Source: a bacterium
GTDB lineage: Bacteria; JAUVQV01; DATDCY01
Length of the DNA: 16,012 nucleotides
Assembly (NCBI GenBank): GCA_036524115.1
Contig: DATDCY010000372.1
Location: 1-16,012, forward strand
Direction: 5' to 3'
Shown here: positions 5,740 through 13,985 of the stretch, in pieces
Layout of the letters: every line of letters begins with the position of its first letter
Position numbering within the stretch: position 1 is the stretch's first letter
Position numbers and translations under genes: made by a program
Notes under the pieces: model-generated
The model's database searches: none
What the model was told of the DNA's origin: nothing
Seen by the model: only the letters and a program-made list of their open reading frames with translations

Positions 5740-6501
5740 TCAATCGCTCGCCGCTCCCTCGCCGGGGCCGGGACAGGACGCGCCGCCCGGGCGGTCGTTG
5801 CCGCCGGTGCGCGCCGCGGCCAGGCGCAGCCAGAGCCGGCCAACCACGATGACCCCGACCGCCGCCGTCGCCTCGGCGGCCCAGATCCCCTGCTGCGGCA
5901 CCTCGGCGAAGCTGCGGACCGCCGGGTCGGTGAGGATCATCTCCGCGGCGACCTTGCCGAGCACCGCCGCCCCGGCGTAGACGATGGCCGGGTAGCGGTC
6001 CATGAGCAGCGAGAGCAGCCCGCTCGTGAAGATGACGAACGGGATGGACAGCGTCAGCCCGAACAGCAGCAGGAAGATGTTGCCGCCGGAGGCGCCGCCG
6101 ACCGCGAGCATGTTGTCGAGGGCCATGGTGATGTCGGCGACCACGATGACCCGCACCGCCTGCCAGACGCTGGTGGCCTGCCGCTCCCCGGCCTCCTCGG
6201 GCGCCCCCTCGACGAAGAGCTTGACGGCGATCCAGGCGATGAGCGCGCCGCCGGCGAGCTTGACGTAGGGGGCGCGCAGCAGCTGCGCGACGAAGAACGT
6301 CGCCACGACGCGCAGCGCCACGGCGGCGCCCGAGCCGAGGAGGATGCCGCGCCGGCGCTGCTCGCGCGGGAGCGAGCGCACCGCCATCGCGATGACGACC
6401 GCATTGTCGCCGGCGAGGATCAGGTCGATGAGGACGATGCTCGCGAGCGCCGAGAAGAAGCCGGCGTCGAAGGTCAGCCTGCCGAACGAGCCGAGGTCCA
6501 C
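5740..6501 (-). CDS. TerC/YjbE-family integral membrane protein
   Basis: A 253-residue membrane protein of the TerC family, related to YjbE/YkoY, members of which export manganese or act in metal homeostasis. About seven hydrophobic segments are visible. The first holds the family signature [17 protein letters not shown] (25-41), whose Asp and Asn residues would bind metal, followed by [10 protein letters not shown]. The repeat of the fold shows [20 protein letters not shown] near residues 133-152, with a second D-x-x-x-A-x-D-N pattern. Start chosen as GTG at 6501: a GGAGGG ribosome site lies at 6508-6513 and a full promoter upstream (6529-6557). The frame stays open upstream but its sequence is not membrane-like. 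The cytidylate-kinase-like gene follows after 19 nt. The transported ion is inferred only from the family. Confidence 0.88.
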   Translation of the reverse strand: MDLGSFGRLTFDAGFFSALASIVLIDLILAGDNAVVIAMAVRSLPREQRRRGILLGSGAAVALRVVATFFVAQLLRAPYVKLAGGALIAWIAVKLFVEGAPEEAGERQATSVWQAVRVIVVADITMALDNMLAVGGASGGNIFLLLFGLTLSIPFVIFTSGLLSLLMDRYPAIVYAGAAVLGKVAAEMILTDPAVRSFAEVPQQGIWAAEATAAVGVIVVGRLWLRLAAARTGGNDRPGGASCPGPGEGAASD

Positions 6502-6528
6502 CGCTGTCCCTCCGTGGCGTGTGCCCCT

Positions 6529-6557
6529 AGTGTCGAAACCGGCGGCGCGGTTGTCAA
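6529..6557 (-). promoter_or_regulatory. Promoter of terC, sharing its -35 site with the divergent promoter
   Basis: The minus strand reads TTGACA (6552-6557), a perfect -35, then a 17-bp spacer and GACACT (6529-6534). The predicted start near 6522 leaves a 21-nt leader carrying GGAGGG. The -35 overlaps by five bases that of the plus-strand promoter at 6551-6579. Confidence 0.7.
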
Positions 6558-6561
6558 CCGC
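6547..6561. promoter_or_regulatory. 15-nt palindrome GCGGTTG-T-CAACCGC at the shared -35
   Basis: Seven bases on each side of the central T at 6554 are perfectly complementary. The palindrome contains both divergent -35 hexamers. It could simply reflect two back-to-back promoters or could also be an operator. Confidence 0.6.
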
Positions 6562-6579
6562 CGGCGCGCGCCGTACACT
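6551..6579 (+). promoter_or_regulatory. Promoter of the glycosyltransferase-recQ operon
   Basis: TTGTCA (6551-6556), a 17-bp spacer and TACACT (6574-6579). The predicted start is 6586, one base before the ATG at 6587, so the mRNA would be essentially leaderless. No Shine-Dalgarno sequence precedes this ATG. Confidence 0.7.
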
Positions 6580-6586
6580 CCCGCGA

Positions 6587-7375
6587 ATGGCAGCGGTCCG
6601 CGAACCCCGGGCGACCCTCTCGGTCTGCGTCATCGCCGGCAACGAGGAGGACCGGATCGCCGGCTGCCTCGCGTCCGTCGCCTGGGCGGACGAGATCATC
6701 GTCGTGGATTCGGTGAGCGCCGACCGCACGGCGGAGATCGCACGCGCTTCCGGGGCGCGCGTCATCGTCCGGGAGTGGCCCGGCTACGTCGCGCAGAAGA
6801 ACTTCGCGCTCGAGCAGGCCACGGGCGACTGGGTGCTCTGCCTCGATGCCGACGAGCGCATCTCGCCGCGGCTGGCCGAGGGCATTCGCGGCGTGCTCGC
6901 GGGAGACGGCGGAGCTTTCGCCGCCTACCGCATGGCGCGCCGGACCTTCCACCTCGGGCGCTGGATCCTGCACGGGGGCTGGTACCCGGACCGCAAGGTG
7001 CGCCTGGTGCGCCGCGGCCGCGCGCGCTGGGGCGGGATCGACCCGCACGACCGGCTGGAGCCGGACGGCGCCATTGGCGACCTGGCCGGGGACATCGAGC
7101 ACTACACCTACCGGGACATCGCGGACCACCTGCGGACGATCGACCGCTTCACCACCGTTGCCGCCCGCGAGCTGCACGCGCGCGGGCGCGGCGGGGCGCT
7201 GCGCGGGATGCTCCTGCACCCGCCGGCGAAGTTCCTGAAGATGTACCTGCTCAAGGCCGGCTTCCTCGACGGCGCCCCGGGCTTCGTGATCGCGGTCCTC
7301 GGCGGCTACTACGTCTTCCTCAAGTACGCGAAGCTCTGGGAGCTGCGGCGCGCGGCGGGGCGCCGCGAGGCGTGA
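6587..7375 (+). CDS. Glycosyltransferase family 2, WaaE/KdtX-like
   Basis: A 262-residue inverting GT-A glycosyltransferase resembling the LPS-core WaaE/KdtX group, which transfers glucose or a similar sugar to an inner-core heptose. Seen in order: [14 protein letters not shown] (11-24), the nucleotide-sugar site [12 protein letters not shown] (37-48), [10 protein letters not shown] (66-75), the metal-binding DADERISP (87-94), then [18 protein letters not shown] (131-148) and EHYTYRD (171-177). A hydrophobic C-terminal segment ([16 protein letters not shown], 232-247) could associate with the membrane. The start is set by the promoter and by homology; the upstream open frame lies inside the divergent terC. 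Its TGA overlaps the GTG of recQ (GTGA), so translation is coupled. The sugar and acceptor are not readable from sequence. Confidence 0.88.
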   Translation: MAAVREPRATLSVCVIAGNEEDRIAGCLASVAWADEIIVVDSVSADRTAEIARASGARVIVREWPGYVAQKNFALEQATGDWVLCLDADERISPRLAEGIRGVLAGDGGAFAAYRMARRTFHLGRWILHGGWYPDRKVRLVRRGRARWGGIDPHDRLEPDGAIGDLAGDIEHYTYRDIADHLRTIDRFTTVAARELHARGRGGALRGMLLHPPAKFLKMYLLKAGFLDGAPGFVIAVLGGYYVFLKYAKLWELRRAAGRREA

Positions 7376-9291
7376 CGCGCCCGCAGGCCCCCGGCCCGAA
7401 CCCGCCCGCCTCCCCGGACCCGGCGCTCGCGGCGCTGCGGCGGCACTGGGGGTTCGCGGCGTTCCGGCCGCTCCAGCACGAGGCCGTCGGGGCGGCGATC
7501 GCAGGGCGCGACCTGCTGCTCGTGCTGCCCACCGGCGGCGGCAAGAGCCTCTGCTACCAGCTCCCGGCCGTCTGCGGGCGCGCCCTCGCGCTGGTGGTCT
7601 CGCCGCTGATCGCGCTGATGGACGACCAGGTGGCCGGGGCGCGCGAGGCGGGCCTGCGCGCGGCGGCGCTGCACTCCAACCTCGAGGAGGCGCAGCGGCG
7701 GCAGGCGTTCGGCGCGGCCGCGCGCGGCGAGCTGGACCTGCTGTACGTCTCGCCCGAGCGCCTCGCGGCCGGCGACCTGATGGACGTGCTCGCGCCGCGC
7801 CTCGGGCTGGTTGCGGTCGACGAGGCCCACTGCGTCTCGCACTGGGGACACGACTTCCGGCCCGAGTACCGCCAGCTCGCGTCCTTCTTCGACCGGGCGC
7901 CGGACGCGACGCGCATGGCGCTGACCGCCACGGCCACGCCGCAGGTGCAGGAGGACATCGTCGCGCAGCTCGGCCTGCGCGACCCGCTGCGGCTGGTCGG
8001 CCACCCGGACCGGCCGAACCTCGTCTACCGCGCCCACCCGCGGGGCGAGGGCGTGCGCCAGATCCTGGACGTGGTGCGGGCGCACCCCGGCGCGGGCGGG
8101 ATCGTCTACGCGCTCACGCGCAAGGACACCGAGCGCATCGCCGAGGGGCTGCGGCGCGCCGGCGTCGACGCGCGGCCGTACCACGCCGGCATGGAGCCGG
8201 CCGAGCGCGCCCGCGTCCAGGACGACTTCGTCAACGAGCGGCTGCAGGTGGTCGTGGCGACGATCGCCTTCGGCATGGGGATCGACCGCTCGAACGTGCG
8301 CTTCGTCGTGCACGCGCACCTGCCGCGCTCGCTCGAGCACTACCAGCAGGAGTCGGGGCGCGCAGGCCGCGACGGGCTGCCCGCCGACTGCGTGCTGCTC
8401 GCGAGCGTCGGGGATCTGTTCCGGCACCGCCACCTGGCGCTGCGCGACGGGCCGCTGCCGCCGGAGCGCCGCGCCGCGCTCGATCGCCAGCTCGCGGCCA
8501 TCGGGCGGTTCGCCGTCGCGCCCGTCTGCCGCCACCGCATCCTCACCGAGCACTTCGGCAGCACGCTCGAGGCGGGGGAGGGCGGCTGCCGCGCCTGCGA
8601 CGTCTGCCTGGGCGAGACCGCCGAGCTGCCGGCCGGGGAGGCGCTGGAGATCGCGCGCAAGGTCATCAGCGCGGCGTGGCGCTGCGGCAACTCCTTCGGC
8701 GCGGCGCACGTGGCGGAGGTGCTGCGCGGGGGCGCCTCCGAGAAGGTGCGCCGCTTCGGCCACGAGCGGCTCTCGGTCTTCGGGCTGCTCGCCGGCGCCC
8801 CGGAGGCGGCGGTGCGCTCGTGGATCGACCAGCTCGTCGTGCAGGGCTACCTGGAGATCCGCGAGAAGGAGGGGCTGCCGCTGCTGGCGATGACCGAGGC
8901 GGGCCGCGAGCTCTGTCGCGCGGACGGCCCGGTGCGGCTCGGCCGCTTCGAGGAGCGCCCGCGGGCGGGCCGGGGCACAACCGGCGGCAAGGCCGCGGCA
9001 AAGGCGGATCGGGCGGCGCAGGCGGAGGCGCTGGGGGACGAGGGGACGGCGCTCTTCGAGCGGCTGCGCGCGCTGCGTCGCCTGATCGCCGACCGCCAGC
9101 GCGTGCCGCCCTACGTGGTCTTCTCGGACGCCACGCTGCTGGACATGGCACGGCTGCGGCCGGGGGGCGAGGCCGCGCTGCTGCTCGTCAGGGGCGTCGG
9201 GGAGAACAAGCGTGCCCGCTACGGCGCCGCGTTCCTCGCGCTCATCGCCGGCGACGATCCCGAGCGCGCCCTCGAGAAGCTGGAGACCTGA
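7372..9291 (+). CDS. recQ: ATP-dependent DNA helicase RecQ
   Basis: A 3'-5' DNA helicase for recombination and stalled-fork repair, 639 residues against about 610 in E. coli. Superfamily 2 motifs: FRPLQHEAV (31-39), Walker A PTGGGKS (53-59), [11 protein letters not shown] (77-87), [17 protein letters not shown] (150-166), TATATP (185-190), and TIAFGMGID with the [11 protein letters not shown] motif VI (325-335). The zinc-binding subdomain is intact with C386, C406, C409 and C412. The winged-helix RQC region spans about 420-520. A Gly/Ala/Lys-rich linker (530-552) leads to a C-terminal HRDC domain (555-632). The GTG start at 7372 overlaps the TGA of the glycosyltransferase gene by 4 nt and gives a short Pro-rich leader before the conserved core. 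Coupling of recQ to a glycosyltransferase has no obvious functional logic. Confidence 0.95.
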   Translation: MTRPQAPGPNPPASPDPALAALRRHWGFAAFRPLQHEAVGAAIAGRDLLLVLPTGGGKSLCYQLPAVCGRALALVVSPLIALMDDQVAGAREAGLRAAALHSNLEEAQRRQAFGAAARGELDLLYVSPERLAAGDLMDVLAPRLGLVAVDEAHCVSHWGHDFRPEYRQLASFFDRAPDATRMALTATATPQVQEDIVAQLGLRDPLRLVGHPDRPNLVYRAHPRGEGVRQILDVVRAHPGAGGIVYALTRKDTERIAEGLRRAGVDARPYHAGMEPAERARVQDDFVNERLQVVVATIAFGMGIDRSNVRFVVHAHLPRSLEHYQQESGRAGRDGLPADCVLLASVGDLFRHRHLALRDGPLPPERRAALDRQLAAIGRFAVAPVCRHRILTEHFGSTLEAGEGGCRACDVCLGETAELPAGEALEIARKVISAAWRCGNSFGAAHVAEVLRGGASEKVRRFGHERLSVFGLLAGAPEAAVRSWIDQLVVQGYLEIREKEGLPLLAMTEAGRELCRADGPVRLGRFEERPRAGRGTTGGKAAAKADRAAQAEALGDEGTALFERLRALRRLIADRQRVPPYVVFSDATLLDMARLRPGGEAALLLVRGVGENKRARYGAAFLALIAGDDPERALEKLET

Positions 9292-9294
9292 CGG

Positions 9295-9329
9295 CCCGGG
9301 CCTGGACCTCGTCTGAGCCCCGGCCCGGG
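9295..9329. terminator. GC hairpin between convergent recQ and the CoA-transferase gene
   Basis: CCCGGGCC (9295-9302) pairs with GGCCCGGG (9322-9329) around a 19-nt loop, in the 40-nt gap between the two stop codons. There is no T-run on either side, so intrinsic termination is unproven; it may only mark the 3' ends. Confidence 0.35.
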
Positions 9330-9331
9330 GG

Positions 9332-11206
9332 TCAGTCGAATTCCATGGAGTAGCTGATGACGTCCTCTTCGATGCGGCTCTGCACCTTGAGGCCGCTGTG
9401 GTTGAACACCGCCTGCATCCTGCGGTTCTCGCGCAGGACCTCGGCGGTGAAGCCCGCGATCCCCGCGCGCTTGGCGATCGAGACGAGATGGTTGAAGAGC
9501 GCGTGCCCGATGCCGCGGCCCTGCCACTCGTCGCGCACCGTGAACGCCACCTCGGCCCGGTTGGTCTTCTCGTCGAGGTAGTAGCGCCCGACCGCGATGA
9601 TCTCCTCCCCGTGCGCCTCGGGCACCGTGCCGACGATCGCGACGTCGCGCCGGTGGTCGATGTAGACGTAGTTGAGGATCTCCTTGTGCGTGAAGCGCTG
9701 GACCCGCGTCATGAAGCGGTAGTAGACCGTGTCCTGCGAGAGCGCGTAGTGCAGCTCCCGCATCTCCGGCTCGTCCGTCGGGTGCACGGGGCGGAAGGTG
9801 ACCTGCGTGCCGTCGTCGAGCACGAACGACGTGCGCATCTCGGGGTCGGCGACGACGAAGCGGTCGGCGACCTGCTCCATGTCCCGGCGCAGCAGCCGCG
9901 CCTCGATCGCCTCGCGGAAGAGCTGCGTGCGGAACTTCGGCTCCGCGATCGAGATCAGCGCCAGCGCGCGCTCCTGGATGCTCTTGCCGTGCAGGTAGGC
10001 GACGCCGTGCTCGGTGACGACGTAGTGCACCGCCCCGCGCGTGGTCACGACGCCGGCGCCCGGCGAGAGGCGCGTGACGATGCGCGAGACCGCCCCGTCC
10101 TGCGCCGTCGACGGCAGCGCGATGATCGGCTTGCCCCCGAGCGAGCGCGCCGCGCCGCGGTTGAAGTCGACCTGGCCGCCGATGCCCGAGTAGAAGCGCC
10201 CGCCAAGCGAGTCGGCGCAGACCTGGCCGGTGAGGTCGATCTCGAGCGCGGTGTTGATCGCGACCATCTTGTACTGCTTCTGGATGACGCCCGGGTCGTT
10301 GACGTACTCGGTCGGCCGGAACGAGAAGAGCGGGTTGTCGCGCACGCAGTCGTAGAGCCGTTGCGAGCCCATGCAGAAGCTGGCCACGACCAGCCCGCGG
10401 TCCAGGCGCTTGCGCGTGCCGGTCACCGCCCCGGACTCGATGAGGTCGACGATGCTGTCGGTGAGCAGCTCGGTGTGGATGCCGAGGTCCTTCTTCCTCG
10501 TGAGCGCCTGGGCGACCGCGTGGGGGATGCGCCCGATGCCGAACTCGAGGGTCGAGCCGTCCTCGACGAGCCCCGCGATGTGCTCGCCGATCAGGCGCGT
10601 GGCCTCGGTCAGCTCCGGCTGCGGGACCTCCAGCAGCTCGCGCTCGGCGGGGACGAGCACGTCGAGGTCGGCCACGTCCATGAAGGAGTCGCCCAGCGTC
10701 CGGGGCATCCGCGGGTTGACCTGCGCGATCACCAGCGAGCCGTTCTCGGCCGCGCTCTTGACCACGTCCACCGAGACCCCGAGGCTGACCATGCCGTGGA
10801 TGTCCGGCGGCGTGACCTGCAGGAGCACCGCGTCGAGGGGGATCTGCCCCGAGTTGAAGAGGTGCGGGATGTCGATGAGCATGATCGGCGTGTAGTCGCC
10901 GAGCCCCTCCTGGATGTGGCTGCGGATGTTCGCGCCGATGAAGAAGCTGTTGACGAGGAAGCACTCGGTGAGCTTGCGGTCGGCATACGGGGCGTCGCCC
11001 ATCGTCAGCAGGTGGATGATCTCCACGTCGGCCAGCTCGTGCGCCCGCCTGACGAGCGCCTCGACGAGCACCGTCGGCGTGCCGCAGCCGGTGCCGATGA
11101 ACACGCGCTGGCCGGCCCGCAGACGGCCGACCGCCTCCGCGGGGGTCGCGATCATCCCGCGGTAGCGCGTCTGCCAGTCGGGGTCGAAGGGGAAGGGCCG
11201 CTGCAT
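9332..11206 (-). CDS. Acetyl-CoA hydrolase/CoA-transferase fused to a C-terminal GNAT acetyltransferase
   Basis: A 624-residue two-domain enzyme. Residues 15-445 are a family I CoA-transferase of the acetyl-CoA hydrolase/4-hydroxybutyrate CoA-transferase type. HTELLTDSIVDLIESGA (244-260) carries the likely catalytic Glu246 that forms the glutamyl-CoA thioester; GIGRIPHAV (223-231) and SGIGGQVDF (340-348) are the CoA-binding loops. Residues 465-620 are a GNAT domain: FRPVHPTDEPEMREL (471-485), IVGTVPEA, then VRDEWQGRGIGHALF (557-571) with the acetyl-CoA-binding Q-x-x-G-x-G/A, and GFTAEVLRENRRM (585-597). The GNAT may acetylate a lysine on this or a neighbouring enzyme. It starts 5 nt after the acyl-CoA synthetase stop with no clear ribosome site, so it probably depends on coupling. 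The fusion is known in proteobacterial annotation; its target is not established here. Confidence 0.9.
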   Translation of the reverse strand: MQRPFPFDPDWQTRYRGMIATPAEAVGRLRAGQRVFIGTGCGTPTVLVEALVRRAHELADVEIIHLLTMGDAPYADRKLTECFLVNSFFIGANIRSHIQEGLGDYTPIMLIDIPHLFNSGQIPLDAVLLQVTPPDIHGMVSLGVSVDVVKSAAENGSLVIAQVNPRMPRTLGDSFMDVADLDVLVPAERELLEVPQPELTEATRLIGEHIAGLVEDGSTLEFGIGRIPHAVAQALTRKKDLGIHTELLTDSIVDLIESGAVTGTRKRLDRGLVVASFCMGSQRLYDCVRDNPLFSFRPTEYVNDPGVIQKQYKMVAINTALEIDLTGQVCADSLGGRFYSGIGGQVDFNRGAARSLGGKPIIALPSTAQDGAVSRIVTRLSPGAGVVTTRGAVHYVVTEHGVAYLHGKSIQERALALISIAEPKFRTQLFREAIEARLLRRDMEQVADRFVVADPEMRTSFVLDDGTQVTFRPVHPTDEPEMRELHYALSQDTVYYRFMTRVQRFTHKEILNYVYIDHRRDVAIVGTVPEAHGEEIIAVGRYYLDEKTNRAEVAFTVRDEWQGRGIGHALFNHLVSIAKRAGIAGFTAEVLRENRRMQAVFNHSGLKVQSRIEEDVISYSMEFD

Positions 11207-11211
11207 CGGCG

Positions 11212-13326
11212 TCAGGGCCCCGGCGGCGGCGCCGGCGCGCGCAGCAGGATCCGCGCGTCGGCGGCGATCGGCTCGGTGCCGACCTCGCCGACCATCAGCG
11301 GGTTGATGTCCATCTCGGCGATCTCGGGGAAGTCGGTCGCCAGCTGGCTGATGCGCTGCAGCCCCGCGGCGATGGCCCCGACGTCGACGGCGCGCTGCCC
11401 GCGGGCGCCGCGCAGCAGGGCGTAGGAGCGGGTCGCCGAGAGCATCTGCAGGGCCTCGTCGGCCGTGATCGGCGCGAGGTGGAAGGCGACGTCCTTCATG
11501 ACCTCGACGAAGATGCCGCCGAGGCCGAACATGAGCATCGGGCCGAACTGCCGGTCGCGCGTCATGCCGAGGATGACCTCGAAGCCGCGGGGCACCATGC
11601 GCTCGACGTAGAAGCCCTCGACGTGCGCCTCGGGCGCGTGCTCGCGCACCCGCAGGCTCATGAGGTCGAAGGCGTCCGTGACCTCGCGGCGCGTGGTGAT
11701 GCCGACGCGCACGCCGCCGATGTCGGTCTTGTGCACGATGTCGGGCGAGACGACCTTCATCACGACCGGGTAGCCGATGTGCTCGGCCGTCTCCACGGCC
11801 TCGGCCGCCGACGTCGCCAGCGCCCCCGGGGGGATGCGGAAGCCGTAGGCGGCGAGCACGCTCTTGGCCTTGACCTCGCCGAGCTGCAGGCGGCCGGTCA
11901 GCAGGCGGCGCGAGATGATGCGCTCGACGCGCCGGCGGTTGACGCGGAAGCGCGTGACGACGCGCGGCGGGCGGCTGCGCCAGGCGGCGTACTCGCGCAT
12001 CGCCCGCAGCGCGGCGACGGCGCGCTCGGGCGAGGGGTACTCCGGCAGGCTCGCGGCGACGAGCTCCTCGCGGCCGGGCAGCACCTCGCGCCCGCCCATG
12101 AAGGCCGCGAGCACCGGCTTGTCGCCGCGCAGCCCCCCGGCCACGGCGCGCGCGGTCTCGGCCGCCCGGGTCATCGCCTGGGGGGTGAGCAGCACGATGA
12201 TGCCGTCGACGCCGGGGTCGTCCTGCGCCGCCTCCAGCGCGGCGGCGTAGCGCGCCGGGTCGGCGTCCCCGAGCACGTCCACGGGGTTGCCGGTGCCGGC
12301 CGCGCGCGGCAGGTGCGAGCGCAGCGCCGCCGTCGTGTTGCGCCCGAGGGCGGCGACGCGCATCCCGGCCTTCTCGATCGCGTCGGCGGCCATCGTCCCC
12401 GGGCCGCCGGCGTTGGTCACGATCAGCACCCGGTCGCCGCGCGGCAGCGGCTGCATCGACAGCGCCGTCGCGTAGTCGAGGATCTGCTCGAAGACGTCCG
12501 CGCGGATGACGCCGGAGCGGAGGAACGCCGCGCCGAAGGCGATCTCCGTGCCCGCGAGCACGCCGGTGTGGGACGAGGCGGCGCGCAGCCCCGCCTGGGT
12601 CGTCCCGGCCTTCATCAGCACCACCGGCTTGCGGGAGGCCGCCTCCTCGGCCGCTTCCATGAAGCGGTCGCCGGTCGTGATGTTCTCGAGGTAGCCGACG
12701 ATGACCTTGGTCTGGGGGTCGGCGGCGAGCGCCTCGAGCAGGTCGACCTCGGTCAGGTCGGCCTTGTTGCCGATGCTCACGAGCTTGGCCAGCCCGAAGC
12801 CCCTGCCCGCCGCGTGATCGAGGATCGCGGTGCACAGCGCCCCCGACTGGGAGAAGACGGAGATGCTCCCGGGGCGCGGCATCCTGCCGGCGAACGAGGC
12901 GTTCATCCGGTGGGCGGTGTTGATGACCCCGAGGCAGTTCGGGCCGAGCAGCCGCACCCGCTGCGAGGCGCAGAGGTGCGCGATGTGCGCCTCCAGCTCG
13001 GCGCCCTCGGGGCCGCTCTCGCGGAAGCCGGCCGTGATCACGGCGACCGCCCGCGCGCCGGCGCGGATGCACTCCTCGACCGCTGCCGCCACCGCGGCCG
13101 GCGGCACGACAACGACGCCGAGGTCGATCCGCGCGCCGGCGGCCTCCAGCGTCGGGAAGCAGGGCAGCCCGAGGACCTCCGCGGCCGCGGGGTTCACCGG
13201 CACGATCCGGCCGGCGAAACCGCCGGCGACCAGGTTCGCGAGGATGTCGTGCCCGACCTTCCCGGGGGTGCGCGACGCCCCGACGACGGCCACCGCCCCG
13301 GGCGTCAGCAGCGCCTCGAGGGTCAC
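11212..13326 (-). CDS. ADP-forming acetate/acyl-CoA synthetase, fused alpha and beta subunits
   Basis: Interconverts acyl-CoA + ADP + Pi with free acid + CoA + ATP. The 704 residues match the single-chain form. The alpha part has a CoA-binding Rossmann domain (AVAVVGASRTPGKVG, 11-25; LLGPNCLGVIN, 126-136), the ligase region with SISVFSQSGAL (154-164), and ASSHTGVLAGTE (250-261) with the His253 that becomes phosphorylated. The beta part (about 475-700) is an ATP-grasp domain: KAKSVLAAYGFRIPPG (486-501), MKVVSPDIVHKTDIGGV (523-539) with His532, VERMVPRGFEVILGM (574-588), LGGIFVEVMKDVAF (602-615) and EMDINPLMV (671-679). Both histidines are kept, so it looks catalytically competent, unlike Pat-type regulatory acetyltransferases that carry a related domain. 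The GTG start overlaps the CBS gene stop (GTGA), preceded by GGGAAGGGG. Which acid it uses is not determinable. Confidence 0.92.
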   Translation of the reverse strand: MTLEALLTPGAVAVVGASRTPGKVGHDILANLVAGGFAGRIVPVNPAAAEVLGLPCFPTLEAAGARIDLGVVVVPPAAVAAAVEECIRAGARAVAVITAGFRESGPEGAELEAHIAHLCASQRVRLLGPNCLGVINTAHRMNASFAGRMPRPGSISVFSQSGALCTAILDHAAGRGFGLAKLVSIGNKADLTEVDLLEALAADPQTKVIVGYLENITTGDRFMEAAEEAASRKPVVLMKAGTTQAGLRAASSHTGVLAGTEIAFGAAFLRSGVIRADVFEQILDYATALSMQPLPRGDRVLIVTNAGGPGTMAADAIEKAGMRVAALGRNTTAALRSHLPRAAGTGNPVDVLGDADPARYAAALEAAQDDPGVDGIIVLLTPQAMTRAAETARAVAGGLRGDKPVLAAFMGGREVLPGREELVAASLPEYPSPERAVAALRAMREYAAWRSRPPRVVTRFRVNRRRVERIISRRLLTGRLQLGEVKAKSVLAAYGFRIPPGALATSAAEAVETAEHIGYPVVMKVVSPDIVHKTDIGGVRVGITTRREVTDAFDLMSLRVREHAPEAHVEGFYVERMVPRGFEVILGMTRDRQFGPMLMFGLGGIFVEVMKDVAFHLAPITADEALQMLSATRSYALLRGARGQRAVDVGAIAAGLQRISQLATDFPEIAEMDINPLMVGEVGTEPIAADARILLRAPAPPPGP

Positions 13327-13985
13327 GGCGCCGCCCCTTCCCCGGGCTTGCGGGACACCGTCTCGAGCCCCGCCGCGCGCAACACCTCGCGCACGCCGTG
13401 GAGGTTGTACGTCAGCACGCGGGCGTAGACGACCGCACCGTCGCCGTCCTCCTTGCGGACGAGCCGCGTGCACGTCGTGCCGGCCTCCTCCAGCGCCCGC
13501 ACGATGCGCGTGAGCAGCTGCGGGCGGCCGTCGTCGCGGACCTCGATGAGCGAGGAGCCGGGCGCGCCGATCCCGAAGAGCCGCCGGAACGCGGCGAGCA
13601 CGTCCCGCACGGTGATGACGCCCAGGAGCAGCCCGTCGTGGTCGACCACCCCCAGCGCCCCGATGCGGTGGCGGTCGAAGAGCAGCAGCGCGTCGTCGAG
13701 CGTCGCCTCGCGCGGCAGCGCGATCGGCGGGCGGCTCATGATCGCGTCGACACGCACCCGCGCGAGCCGCTCGAGCTGGTCGACGCGCACCGTGGGGTTG
13801 AGGACGGTCGACGGCAGCGCCGAGCGCAGGTCGCGGTCGCTGACCATGCCGACGAGGCGCCCGGCGGCGTCCGTCACCGGGAAGTGGCGGATGCTCTTGC
13901 CGGCGGCCAGGTCGCGCGCCTGCAGCAGCGTCATCTCCGGGTGCAGGCAGACGGGGTCGGTGCTCATCGCCATGGCTATGTACAT
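13323..13985 (-). CDS. CBS-pair and ACT-like domain protein (AcuB-like)
   Basis: A 220-residue regulator without a catalytic domain. It has two CBS motifs: residues 8-60 (MSTDPVCLHPEMTLLQA, RHFPVTDAAGRLVGMVSDRD) and 79-135 (VDAIMSRPPIALPREATL, IGALGVVDHDGLLLGVITVRD). Such pairs bind adenine nucleotides. Residues 143-210 (GSSLIEVRDDGRPQLLTRIV, YARVLTYN) look like an ACT domain, a small-molecule sensor fold. This order is that of AcuB in acetoin/acetate utilization operons. The start at 13985 has GGAGGGG 6-7 nt upstream and overlaps the deacetylase stop by 10 nt; ATGs at residues 5 and 7 are alternatives. Its stop overlaps the synthetase GTG. It may sense AMP, ADP or acetyl-CoA-linked ligands and adjust the neighbouring enzymes; that is inferred. 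Confidence 0.87.
   Translation of the reverse strand: MYIAMAMSTDPVCLHPEMTLLQARDLAAGKSIRHFPVTDAAGRLVGMVSDRDLRSALPSTVLNPTVRVDQLERLARVRVDAIMSRPPIALPREATLDDALLLFDRHRIGALGVVDHDGLLLGVITVRDVLAAFRRLFGIGAPGSSLIEVRDDGRPQLLTRIVRALEEAGTTCTRLVRKEDGDGAVVYARVLTYNLHGVREVLRAAGLETVSRKPGEGAAP

Noticed and set aside
6502-6586. A yybP-ykoY manganese riboswitch upstream of terC, as seen for related genes in other bacteria.
   Set aside because: The predicted terC leader is only about 21 nt, too short for the aptamer, and the whole gap to the divergent gene is 85 bp and filled by promoters.
5713-7371. An open frame continuous with recQ that would give it a 550-residue N-terminal extension.
   Set aside because: It runs antisense to terC and out of frame through the glycosyltransferase gene; the recQ core begins just after the GTG at 7372, which has a typical 4-nt overlap with the gene before it.
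9295-9329. Bidirectional rho-independent terminator between recQ and the CoA-transferase gene called with confidence.
   Set aside because: The 8-bp GC stem is real, but no T-run follows on either strand and the stem consists of nearly self-palindromic CCGGG units that arise easily at this base composition. It is listed only as a weak candidate.
9398-13428. Long plus-strand open frames opposite the CoA-transferase and synthetase genes (9398-11425 and 11479-13428, each about 650-675 codons).
   Set aside because: They are antisense to clear enzyme genes, contain low-complexity Arg/Glu/Val/His-rich sequence with no family motifs, and are expected in GC-rich DNA where stops are rare.
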